A stretch of 64,000 bases of DNA from DASZBX01 sp035943635 (GTDB taxonomy: Bacteria > Actinomycetota > Actinomycetes > Streptomycetales > Catenulisporaceae), in the NCBI GenBank assembly GCA_035943635.1, contig DASZBX010000148.1:124001-188000 (forward strand), read 5' to 3'. Position 1 is the stretch's first letter. Every line of letters begins with the position of its first letter. Shown one piece after another: positions 8,904 through 16,100 of this stretch. The position numbers were made by a program, and so were the translations under genes. A model generated the notes under the pieces. It had not been told where the DNA came from. It did no database searches and was given only the letters and a program-made list of their open reading frames with translations.

Positions 8904-10142
8904 TCAGGCGAGGTCCCAATCGGTGCGCAGGGAGGCGAGAACCTGGTGGAATCCGGGGAAAGTCTTCTTCACGCAGCCGGGGTCGTCCAGGGTGACGCCC
9001 GGGGTCAGCAGGCCGGCAATGCTGAAGGACATGGCGATGCGGTGGTCTGCGCGACAGGCGATGTGTGCGGCGGTCGGCTGCGCGGGCTGGATTTCGATCC
9101 AGTCGCGGCCGGTTGCGACCGGGACGCCCATGGCGCGCAGGTTCTCGGCGCAGGCTTCGAGCCGGTCGCATTCCTTGACCCGGATGTTGTACACGTCCTC
9201 GATCCGCACCGGTCCGCTGGCGTAGGGGGCGATCGCGGCGAGGGTGGGCACGGTGTCTGAGATGTCGCGCATGTTCACGGTCAGGCCGTTGAGCTGGCCG
9301 TTGCCGGTCACAGTGACCGAGTCCTCAGTCAGGTCCAGCTGCGCGCCCATGTCGCGCAGCACCTCGGCGAAGCGCACGTCGCCCTGGAGGGCGTTGCCGC
9401 CGAGGCCGGGGATGGTGACGCTGCGGCCGGTCAGTGCGGCCGCGGCCAGGAAGTAGCTGGCGGTCGACGCGTCCGGCTCGACCAGGTAGTCGGTGGCCTG
9501 GTAGGGCTGGGCCGGGACGTGGAACGTGTTGCCCTCGCGGCGCACCTGCACGCCGAAGCTGCGCATCATCGCGAGCGTGATCTCGATGTAGGGCGCGGAG
9601 ACCAGGTCGGTGACGGTGATGTGCAGGCCTTCCGTGGTCAGCGGTCCGACCAGCAGCAGGGCGGTGAGGAACTGCGAGGACAGACCCGCGTCCAGGGTGA
9701 CGTGGCCGCCCTTGATGCCGTCGGCATGCACGGTCAGCGGGTGGTGGCCCTCCTCCTGCTCGTGCACCAGGTCGACGCCCAGGTCCCGCAACGCGAGGGT
9801 GAGCGGGCCGAGCGGGCGCCGGCGCATCTGGGCGGAGGCATCGAAGTGGAAGGTGCCGTGACCGGCGGCGGCCAGAGCGGGCAGGAACCGGGCGGTGGTC
9901 GCCCCGTCGCGGCAGAACACCTGCGCCCCGGCCACGGCCGGGCCGGCCGGGCGGCCCTGGATCGACCAGGCGTCCGGCCCGAGGTCCAGCCGGTAGCCGA
10001 GGTCGGCCAGGCCGCGGGCGAAGGCCTCGGAGTCGTCCGAGACCAGCGGCCGGCGCAGGATGCTGGTGCCTTCGGCCGCAGCGGCCAGGAACAGGGCGCG
10101 CGCGGTGACGGACTTCGACCCGGGGATCTGCACGACGGACAT
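8904..10142 (-). CDS. EPSP synthase-like enolpyruvyl transferase (AroA paralogue)
   Basis: This 412-residue protein of the EPSP synthase fold resembles 3-phosphoshikimate 1-carboxyvinyltransferase, which makes 5-enolpyruvylshikimate-3-phosphate. Recognisable motifs are PGSKSVTARAL at the start, SSQFLTALL in the middle, DISDTVPTLAA, KECDRL and the C-terminal CRADHRIAMS. The segment that normally reads GNAGTxxR is replaced by RDGATTARFL, so the PEP-contacting loop differs from canonical AroA. This suggests a secondary, possibly specialised-metabolism paralogue, not the housekeeping enzyme; that is inference. A KAS III gene lies 127 bases upstream on the same strand. Activity on shikimate-3-phosphate is unproven. 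Confidence 0.85.
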   Translation of the reverse strand: MSVVQIPGSKSVTARALFLAAAAEGTSILRRPLVSDDSEAFARGLADLGYRLDLGPDAWSIQGRPAGPAVAGAQVFCRDGATTARFLPALAAAGHGTFHFDASAQMRRRPLGPLTLALRDLGVDLVHEQEEGHHPLTVHADGIKGGHVTLDAGLSSQFLTALLLVGPLTTEGLHITVTDLVSAPYIEITLAMMRSFGVQVRREGNTFHVPAQPYQATDYLVEPDASTASYFLAAAALTGRSVTIPGLGGNALQGDVRFAEVLRDMGAQLDLTEDSVTVTGNGQLNGLTVNMRDISDTVPTLAAIAPYASGPVRIEDVYNIRVKECDRLEACAENLRAMGVPVATGRDWIEIQPAQPTAAHIACRADHRIAMSFSIAGLLTPGVTLDDPGCVKKTFPGFHQVLASLRTDWDLA

Positions 10143-10269
10143 ACGGCAAGCCTAAAACCGCGGACCGGCCGCGGCGGTCGGCATCCAGAGTGCGGACCGG
10201 CCGACCGGCGGACCGGGCGCAGGGGCCGCGAAACCCCGGACCCGACCCGACCGGCCGATCCGCTGCGGG

Positions 10270-11211
10270 TCAGGGGCAGGTGACGACCTGGCCGGCCCAG
10301 GACAGGCCGCCGCCGAAACTGAACAGCAGCACCGGGGCACCGGCGGCCACCTCGCGCCGCTCGACCAGCTTCGAGAGGGCGAGCGGCACGGACGCGGCGG
10401 AGGTGTTGCCGGACTCCACGACGTCGTGGGCGATCACCGTGGACTCGGGCAGGTGCAGCTGGCGCACCAGGGACTCGATGATGCGCAGGTTCGCCTGGTG
10501 GGTGACCACGCCGGCCAGGTCTTCGAGCGCGACCCCGGCCTTCGCGCAGGCCTCGCGGGCCAGTTCGGGCAGCTGGGTGGTGGCCCAGCGGAAGACGGTC
10601 TGGCCCTCCTGGGCGAAGCGCGGGTGCCAGTCGTCGACCAGGCGCACGGCGGACGCCTTGGTCGGGTCCGAGCCCCAGAGCACCGGGCCGATGCCGTCGG
10701 TGTCGGCGGCGCTGACGATGGCGGCGCCGGCTCCGTCGCCGAGCAGGATGCAGGTGCTGCGGTCGGTCCAGTCGACCAGGTCCGACATCTTCTCGGCGCC
10801 GATCACCAGGGCGTGCCGGGCCGCGCCGGCCCGGACCGCGTGGTCGGCCCCGGCCAGGGCGGTGCAGAAGCCCGCGCAGCCGTTGTTCAGGTCGTACGCG
10901 ACCGCCGCGGGGATGCCCAGGCGTCCGGCCACCTGGGCCGCCGTGGACGGGCAGCGGTCTATCGCGCTACAGGTGGCGACGGCGACCAGGCCGATGTCCT
11001 CGGGGTGCAGGCCGGAGGCGGCCAGGGCCTTGCTCGCGGCGGCGGCGGCCATGTCGGCGACCGACTCGGCGTCGGCGATGTGCCGGGTGGCGATGCCGGT
11101 GCGCTGGCGGATCCACTCGTCGTTGGTCTCCACCAGGCCGGCCAGTTCCTCGTTGGTCATGATCCGGGCGGGCTGGTAGTGCCCCAGGGCTGAGATGCGG
11201 GTTCCCGGCAC
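10270..11211 (-). CDS. 3-oxoacyl-ACP synthase III (KAS III) family protein
   Basis: This 313-residue thiolase-fold condensing enzyme is of the type that starts fatty-acid or polyketide chains from acyl-CoA and malonyl-ACP. The catalytic triad is visible: Cys112 in NNGCAGF, His in THQANLRI and Asn in ESGNTSAASVP. GTG 11211 has a GAGGAG ribosome site nine bases upstream; the longer open frame upstream lacks family character. The fabD-acpP-fabF genes that usually accompany housekeeping fabH are absent. The neighbours are an AroA-like gene and a divergent TetR gene, so a specialised role is possible. Confidence 0.92.
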   Translation of the reverse strand: MPGTRISALGHYQPARIMTNEELAGLVETNDEWIRQRTGIATRHIADAESVADMAAAAASKALAASGLHPEDIGLVAVATCSAIDRCPSTAAQVAGRLGIPAAVAYDLNNGCAGFCTALAGADHAVRAGAARHALVIGAEKMSDLVDWTDRSTCILLGDGAGAAIVSAADTDGIGPVLWGSDPTKASAVRLVDDWHPRFAQEGQTVFRWATTQLPELAREACAKAGVALEDLAGVVTHQANLRIIESLVRQLHLPESTVIAHDVVESGNTSAASVPLALSKLVERREVAAGAPVLLFSFGGGLSWAGQVVTCP

Positions 11212-11312
11212 GGTGCGTTCTCCTCGGTTCGGTGGTGCGGCGGCGCGCTGCTCGGATGGCCGGGCGGTCGGGCGCTGCGGCCGGTGCGGCGGCAGTGGGC
11301 GAAAATATAGCA

Positions 11313-11322
11313 ACCGATCGGT
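11313..11322. promoter_or_regulatory. Candidate TetR operator
   Basis: The 10-bp perfect palindrome ACCGATCGGT lies in the 148-base divergent region between the KAS III gene (start 11211) and the TetR gene (start 11360). Its length, symmetry and location suit a TetR-family operator controlling both directions; this is an inference from position. Confidence 0.5.
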
Positions 11323-11359
11323 CGGAAGTTAAAGGGGGGACTCGGGTAGAATCCGCGGT

Positions 11360-12010
11360 ATGAGTCCGCGCAAGTCCGCCGCCGAGTCCCGCCTGACCCA
11401 CGGGCGGATCATCGAGCGCGGCATCGCCATCGCCTCGGTCGAGGGCCTGGGCGGGCTGACCATCGGCCGGCTGGCCGGCGAACTCGGGATGAGCAAGGCC
11501 GGGGTGCTCGGCCACTTCGGCACCAAAGAGGCGCTCCAGCTCGCCGCGCTGGACCAGGCCTCGGCGATCTTCACCCGGCTGGTCTGGGATCCGGCGGCCG
11601 GCGCCCGGCCGGGGCTGCCGCGGCTGCGCGCGGTGTGCGAGAACTGGATCGACTATCTGGAACACGCCCGCGGGGTGTTCCCGGGCGGCTGCCTGTTCAC
11701 CACCGCCTCGGTCGAGTTCGACGCCCGCGGCGGGCCGGTCCGGGACGCGGTGGCCCGGTTGTTCCTGGTCTGGCGCCGGCGCCTGGCCGGGGAGCTGCGG
11801 CTGGCCGTGGAGGCCGGGGACCTGGCCGCGCAGGCCGATCCGGAGCAGATCGCGTTCGAGCTGATCGGGTTGTACATGAGCCTGAACCAGTCGATCCAGC
11901 TGCTCGGCGACCTCTCCGCGGCCGGGCGGGCGCGCCGCGGGATCGACCGGTTGCTGACCGAGCACGAGGTCTCGGCCACCCCGCGGACCCCGGTCGCGCT
12001 CGGGAGTTGA
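11360..12010 (+). CDS. TetR-family transcriptional regulator
   Basis: This 216-residue repressor has an N-terminal TetR helix-turn-helix (GLTIGRLAGELGMSKAGVL, then HFGTKEALQ) and a helical C-terminal ligand domain whose FPGGCLFTTASVEFD segment is typical of the YxaF/TetR_C_6-like group. ATG 11360 fits the start of homology. It is divergent from the KAS III gene with a palindrome between them, so it probably controls the KAS III/AroA pair as well as itself. The ligand is unknown. Confidence 0.9.
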   Translation: MSPRKSAAESRLTHGRIIERGIAIASVEGLGGLTIGRLAGELGMSKAGVLGHFGTKEALQLAALDQASAIFTRLVWDPAAGARPGLPRLRAVCENWIDYLEHARGVFPGGCLFTTASVEFDARGGPVRDAVARLFLVWRRRLAGELRLAVEAGDLAAQADPEQIAFELIGLYMSLNQSIQLLGDLSAAGRARRGIDRLLTEHEVSATPRTPVALGS

Positions 12011-12064
12011 CCGGCTGTCTCCTTGGTGGCCGCGGCACCTGTACGGGTACTGACGGCCATCGCC

Positions 12065-12077
12065 TACACTGCGGCTG
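12065..12077 (+). promoter_or_regulatory. Candidate leaderless promoter of the sigma factor gene
   Basis: A TACACT hexamer (12065-12070) fits the actinobacterial -10 pattern TAnnnT and lies seven bases before the GTG at 12077, where the family sequence begins. No Shine-Dalgarno sequence precedes that GTG, so the message may be leaderless. A convincing -35 element was not found. Confidence 0.45.
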
Positions 12078-12991
12078 TGGACGGCTTGGGCGGCGATGTC
12101 GGTTCGGCGGACTCTGACGGCTTCGAGGAGCACCGACCTTATCTGGGCGCGGTGGCATATCGGCTGCTCGGTTCGTTCTCCGACGCCGAGGACGCGGTCC
12201 AGGACACCTGGCTGCGCTGGCGCGGCGTGGACCGGTCCCAGGTGCAGGACGTGCGCGCCTACCTGACCAAGGTCGTCACCCGGGTCTGCTACGACGCGCT
12301 GGGATCGGCCCGGGCGCGGCGGGAGAGCTACGTCGGCGAGTGGCTGCCGGAGCCGCAGGTCCTCGGCGAGCACACCCCGGAGTCCGTGGCCGTGGCCGGC
12401 GAGTCGGTCTCGCTGGCCCTGCTGGCCGTGCTGGAGCAGCTCAGCCCGGCCCAGCGGGTGGCGTTCGTGCTGCACGACGTGTTCGCGGTCGGCTTCGAGG
12501 AGATCGGCGCGGCGCTGGAGCGCAGCCCCGAGTCGGTCCGGCAGCTGGCCGCCCGGGCCCGGCGGGACGTGCGGCGCCGGTCCCCGCACCGGGAGGTGGA
12601 CGCGCAGGCGCACCTGAAGGCCGTGGCCGCGTTCGCCGCGGCGGCGGCCGGGGCGGACATGGCTGCGCTGGTGGACGTCCTGGCCCCGGACGTGGTCTGG
12701 CACTCCGACGGCGGCGGGGTGGTCTCGGCCGGGCTGCGGCCGATCGTCGGCGCCGTCCGGGTCGGCCGGCTGGCCCTGGCGCTCGCCGCCAAGTGGCTGG
12801 CGCCGGAGACCGGGGTGCTCACCCGGGTGGCGGTGGTCAACGGGGAAATGGGCCTGGTCAACTACCTGCCGTCCGGGGAACCGTTCGGCGTGACGGCTTT
12901 CACGGTGGTCGACGGGCGGATCACCGAGATCTACGTCGTGGTCAATCCGGAGAAGTTCTCGGGTGTGGCGCGCATCACTGTCACGTCCTGA
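12077..12991 (+). CDS. ECF41-type RNA polymerase sigma factor with SnoaL-like C-terminal domain
   Basis: This 304-residue extracytoplasmic-function sigma factor has region 2 near the start (FSDAEDAVQDTWLRW), region 4 at about residues 125-170 (LSPAQRVAFVLHDVF, then SPESVRQLAARAR) and a fused SnoaL/NTF2-like domain to the end. The linker motif WLPEP, the DGGG element (here DGGGV) and a C-terminal NPEKF variant of NPDKL mark the ECF41 group, in which the C-terminal domain modulates activity in place of an anti-sigma factor. Its characteristic target promoter is visible immediately before the next gene. Start GTG 12077 is preferred over the upstream TTG at 12023. Confidence 0.92.
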   Translation: MDGLGGDVGSADSDGFEEHRPYLGAVAYRLLGSFSDAEDAVQDTWLRWRGVDRSQVQDVRAYLTKVVTRVCYDALGSARARRESYVGEWLPEPQVLGEHTPESVAVAGESVSLALLAVLEQLSPAQRVAFVLHDVFAVGFEEIGAALERSPESVRQLAARARRDVRRRSPHREVDAQAHLKAVAAFAAAAAGADMAALVDVLAPDVVWHSDGGGVVSAGLRPIVGAVRVGRLALALAAKWLAPETGVLTRVAVVNGEMGLVNYLPSGEPFGVTAFTVVDGRITEIYVVVNPEKFSGVARITVTS

Positions 12992-13005
12992 CCGCCCGCG
13001 TCGTC
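12979..13005 (+). promoter_or_regulatory. ECF41-type promoter upstream of the oxidoreductase gene
   Basis: The sequence TGTCACG (12979-12985), 16 bases, then CGTC (13002-13005) matches the published ECF41 target consensus of TGTCACA, 16 bases, CGTC in all but one position. It overlaps the sigma-gene 3' end and lies 31 bases before the downstream start codon. Confidence 0.7.
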
Positions 13006-13036
13006 TTCCTCGCGAACCATCGACAAGGAGGACGCC

Positions 13037-14170
13037 ATGAGCACGAACACCACCAAGGACGGCCAGCGCTCCGCACAACGGCGCATCGTCGTCATCGGGG
13101 CGGGATACGCCGGGTTGGGCGCGGTACTGAACGCCGCCAAGGGCGGCGGCGGGGGCGGGACTCAGGTGACGCTGATCGCCCCGGAGGACCGGTTCGCCAA
13201 CCGGATCCGGCAGCACGAGGTGGCCGCGGGCCATCAGGTCGACGGCGCGTCCCTGGCGCAGCTGGCTGCGCGCCGCGGTTTCCGGTTCGTCCAGGCCCGG
13301 GTCACCGAGCTGGACTTGGCCGGCCGCAAGGTGTTCACCGACGCCGGTGCCGCGATCGGCTACGACATCCTGGTCTACGCGCTGGGCAGCCGGACCGCCT
13401 TCCACGGCGTTCCGGGCGCGGCCGAGCTGGCGTTCCCGATGGAGCGGGCGGCCGACCTGCGGGACCGGATCGCGGGCGCGGCCCGGCCGGGGACGGTGGC
13501 CGTGGTCGGCGGCGGGGCGACCGGGATCGAGCTGGCCGCGGAGCTGGCCGAGGCCTACCCGGCCTGGCGGGTCCGGATCGTGGCGGCCGGCCAGGTCGGC
13601 GGCTGGTTCTCGGCCCGGGGGCGGGCCGCGGTCGCCCGGGTCTTCGACCGGTTGAAGGTGTCCGTGTACGAGCAGGCCCGGGTGACCGCGGTCGCGGCCG
13701 ACGGGTTGCGCACGACCGCCGGGCCGATCGCCGCGGACGTGGTCGCCTGGGCCGCGTCGTTCGAGGTGCCGCAGTTGGCCGCGCAGTCGGGCCTGGCTGT
13801 GGACGACTCGGGCCGGATCCTGGTCGACGACCGGCTCAGGTCGGTGTCGCACCCGGAGGTCTACGCGGTCGGCGACGCGGCGGCCGTGACCGTCGCGGGC
13901 GTGCCCGGCCCGCTCCGGATGGCCTGCGCGACCGCATCACCCATGGGCGCCTATGTGGGCAAGGCCATCCGGGCACAGGCCCGGGGCGCCGAGGAGCACA
14001 AGCCCTACGAGTTCGGGTTCGCCGTGCAGTGCCTGAGCCTGGGCCGGAAGAACGGCCTGCTGCAACCGGTCGAGCGCGACGACCGGATGAAGGAGCGGGT
14101 CTTCACCGGCCGCGCGGGCAAGTACGCCAAGCTGGGGATCCTGCGTTACGTCAAGTCCTCGGTGAGCTGA
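13037..14170 (+). CDS. NAD(P)/FAD-dependent oxidoreductase (NDH-2-like)
   Basis: This 377-residue pyridine-nucleotide-disulphide oxidoreductase has an N-terminal FAD-binding GAGYAGLG, a second nucleotide-binding motif VVGGGATGIELAAELAE near residue 157 and a C-terminal FAD segment VYAVGDAAAV. No redox-active CxxC pair is present, so it resembles NDH-2/AIF-like enzymes and not disulphide reductases. ATG 13037 has an AAGGAGG site. It follows an ECF41 sigma gene, and an ECF41-like promoter precedes it, fitting the known association of ECF41 with oxidoreductase, decarboxylase or epimerase genes. The electron acceptor is unknown. Confidence 0.9.
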   Translation: MSTNTTKDGQRSAQRRIVVIGAGYAGLGAVLNAAKGGGGGGTQVTLIAPEDRFANRIRQHEVAAGHQVDGASLAQLAARRGFRFVQARVTELDLAGRKVFTDAGAAIGYDILVYALGSRTAFHGVPGAAELAFPMERAADLRDRIAGAARPGTVAVVGGGATGIELAAELAEAYPAWRVRIVAAGQVGGWFSARGRAAVARVFDRLKVSVYEQARVTAVAADGLRTTAGPIAADVVAWAASFEVPQLAAQSGLAVDDSGRILVDDRLRSVSHPEVYAVGDAAAVTVAGVPGPLRMACATASPMGAYVGKAIRAQARGAEEHKPYEFGFAVQCLSLGRKNGLLQPVERDDRMKERVFTGRAGKYAKLGILRYVKSSVS

Positions 14171-14221
14171 GCGGCGCGAGCGGCTCGCGGCGGTTGGCAG
14201 CGGCCACTCCAGGCGCAGCGG

Positions 14222-14755
14222 TCACTCGGCGTAGGCGTCGGCGAGCGCGTAGAAGACCTGCTTGGGTTTCCAGCCCAGGCCCTGGTAGGCGGTGCCGGCG
14301 TCGTCGGCCGCTTCGGGCAGCATCTTCTTGAACGAGGCCCAGAACTTCAGATTCCCCTTGCCCAGCATGGCGATCCGGTCATAGGTGGTGTCGCCGGGGA
14401 TGAACCCCTTGGCGAACAGGCTCAGCTCGCAGCCCAGGACCAGGACCACCTCGGCGCCGGTGCGGCGGATCTGCTCGGCCCGGTCGGCGCAGTCGGCGAA
14501 GAACGGCAGCAACTCTTCAGGGCCGAGCTCGCAGGGGAAGGGGGCGAACCAGACCTCCAGGCCCGCGGCTGCGGCGTGCCGGGCGGCCTCGGTCAGCCGC
14601 TGCGGATCGCCGCCGGAGATCCGGACCGCGGTGCAGTGCAGGTCGTCCGCGATGATCCGCATCTCACGCCGCACGGTCTCCGGATCGAAGTCCGGCCGGC
14701 TGTTGTGACCACCCGGAAAGAATCCGGTTTCGTAGTTGATCCCCTTGCCACGCAT
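14222..14755 (-). CDS. Conserved TIM-barrel-like protein, probably internally shortened
   Basis: This 177-residue protein has features of an actinobacterial glycosidase-like family sometimes labelled abortive-infection protein: GKGINYETGF at the start, ISGGDPQRL, WFAPFPCEL and LGCELSLFAKGF. From memory the full family is roughly twice this length, with more barrel strands before a closing Trp-containing segment. Here the sequence jumps from YDRIAMLG to a short tail ending QVFYALADAYAE, which suggests an internal deletion. The open frame is intact and ATG 14755 is plausible. Function is unknown; it may be a decaying gene. Confidence 0.6.
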   Translation of the reverse strand: MRGKGINYETGFFPGGHNSRPDFDPETVRREMRIIADDLHCTAVRISGGDPQRLTEAARHAAAAGLEVWFAPFPCELGPEELLPFFADCADRAEQIRRTGAEVVLVLGCELSLFAKGFIPGDTTYDRIAMLGKGNLKFWASFKKMLPEAADDAGTAYQGLGWKPKQVFYALADAYAE

Positions 14756-14871
14756 GGCGGTCTTCTCCCCGCTCCCGGTCGGGAACTATCCCTGACTCAG
14801 AGCAGGATGACACGCCGGCACCGCACTGTGGCGGCGGCCCGGACCCTACCTGGCCGGCTGCGCGCAACGGC

Positions 14872-15819
14872 TCATGAGGGTTCGTCGAAGAGCGCGCTGA
14901 CCGATTCGCCGTTGTGGATCCGGCGCATCGCCTCGGCCAGGGCCGGTGCGATGGACAGGATGGTCAGCTTCTCCGTGCGCTCGCTCACCGGGATCGGCAC
15001 CGTGTTGGTGCACACGATCTCCAGCACGTCTTCCTGGTCGCTCAGCCGCTTGAGCGCGCCGGAGGAGAACAGCCCGTGCGTGCAGGCGACCCGGACCGAG
15101 GCGGCGCCGAGCTCGCGCAGCCGCTCCAGCAACTCCATCACCGTGCTGCCCTTGGCGATCTCGTCGTCCAGGACGATGACGTGCCGGCCGGTGATCTCGC
15201 CGATCACCGAGCTGATCGCGACCCGGTCGTCGCCGAACCGCTGCTTGGCCCCGGCCGCCACCGGCACGCCGAGCATCCGGGCGAACGCCGCGGCCTCCTT
15301 GGCGTTGCCCAGGTCCGGGGAGACCACGGTCGTGTTGCGCAGGTCGAGTTGCTTGAAGTGCACGGCCAATTCGCGCAGGGCGTGCAGGTGGTCGACCGGG
15401 ACGCTGAAGAACCCGTGCACCTGCGGGGAGTGCAGCGTCATCGCCAGGACCCGGTTCGCCCCGGCCGCGATCAGCAGGTCGGCGACCAGGCGGCCGCCGA
15501 TGGAGATCCGCGGGGCGTCCTTCTTGTCCGAGCGGGCGTAGGCGTAGTGCGGCATGACCACGGTCGTGCGCGCCGCCGAGGCGCCGCGGGCCGCGTCCAG
15601 CATCAGCAGCAACTCGACCAGGTTCTCCTGCACCGGCTGGACCAGCGGCTGGACCAGGAACACGTCCCGCTCGCGGCAGTTGGCCTGAAGCTGGACCTCC
15701 AGGCAGTCGTTGGCGAATCTGGTCACCCGGACCGGATACAGCGGCACTTCCAGGTGGGCGCAGACCTCGGCGGCCAGGTGGGGGTGGGCACTTCCGCTGA
15801 AGACAGCGATGTCTCGCAC
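14872..15819 (-). CDS. Ribose-phosphate pyrophosphokinase-like protein (diverged PRPP synthetase)
   Basis: This 315-residue member of the PRPP synthetase family has two phosphoribosyltransferase-like domains and would make PRPP from ribose-5-phosphate and ATP. The flexible-loop region YARSDKKDAPR, the GFFSVPVDHL signature and the C-terminal NGESVSALF are family-like. Key sites differ from housekeeping Prs: the DLHA motif is TLHS, the SPDxGG loop is SPDLGN, and the PRPP-binding DDxxDTxGT loop is DDEIAKGST. It may be a second paralogue with changed regulation or substrate. It stands alone, without the glmU partner that usually accompanies actinobacterial prs. Confidence 0.85.
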   Translation of the reverse strand: MRDIAVFSGSAHPHLAAEVCAHLEVPLYPVRVTRFANDCLEVQLQANCRERDVFLVQPLVQPVQENLVELLLMLDAARGASAARTTVVMPHYAYARSDKKDAPRISIGGRLVADLLIAAGANRVLAMTLHSPQVHGFFSVPVDHLHALRELAVHFKQLDLRNTTVVSPDLGNAKEAAAFARMLGVPVAAGAKQRFGDDRVAISSVIGEITGRHVIVLDDEIAKGSTVMELLERLRELGAASVRVACTHGLFSSGALKRLSDQEDVLEIVCTNTVPIPVSERTEKLTILSIAPALAEAMRRIHNGESVSALFDEPS

Positions 15820-16100
15820 GGGGACGATCCTTCGTTCAGCTTCTCAACGGGGGTCGAACGCATCGTCCCATATCTCACCGGCACCGTGCGACCGTGGCGT
15901 TTCGCCGATTGTGGTTGACTGGAAGGCAAAAGGCGTTTTTCCACCCGCATCGGGTGCTAACGGCGCGCAGGCCCGCGGACGGGGCCGATCGCGGCATCCG
16001 GCCTGTTTCGCCTTGACGCGGACATCCCGGCTTGCAAGAGTGCAGGGATACCCGCTCCGGCAGGGGAGGCAGGCCGGGGCAACCGACAAGGGGGGCGGGC

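Noticed and set aside
10967..13852. Very long open frame on the minus strand across the TetR, sigma factor and oxidoreductase genes
   Set aside because: It has Pro/Arg/Gly-rich composition without family motifs and lies antisense to well-supported genes; long spurious frames are normal at this GC content.
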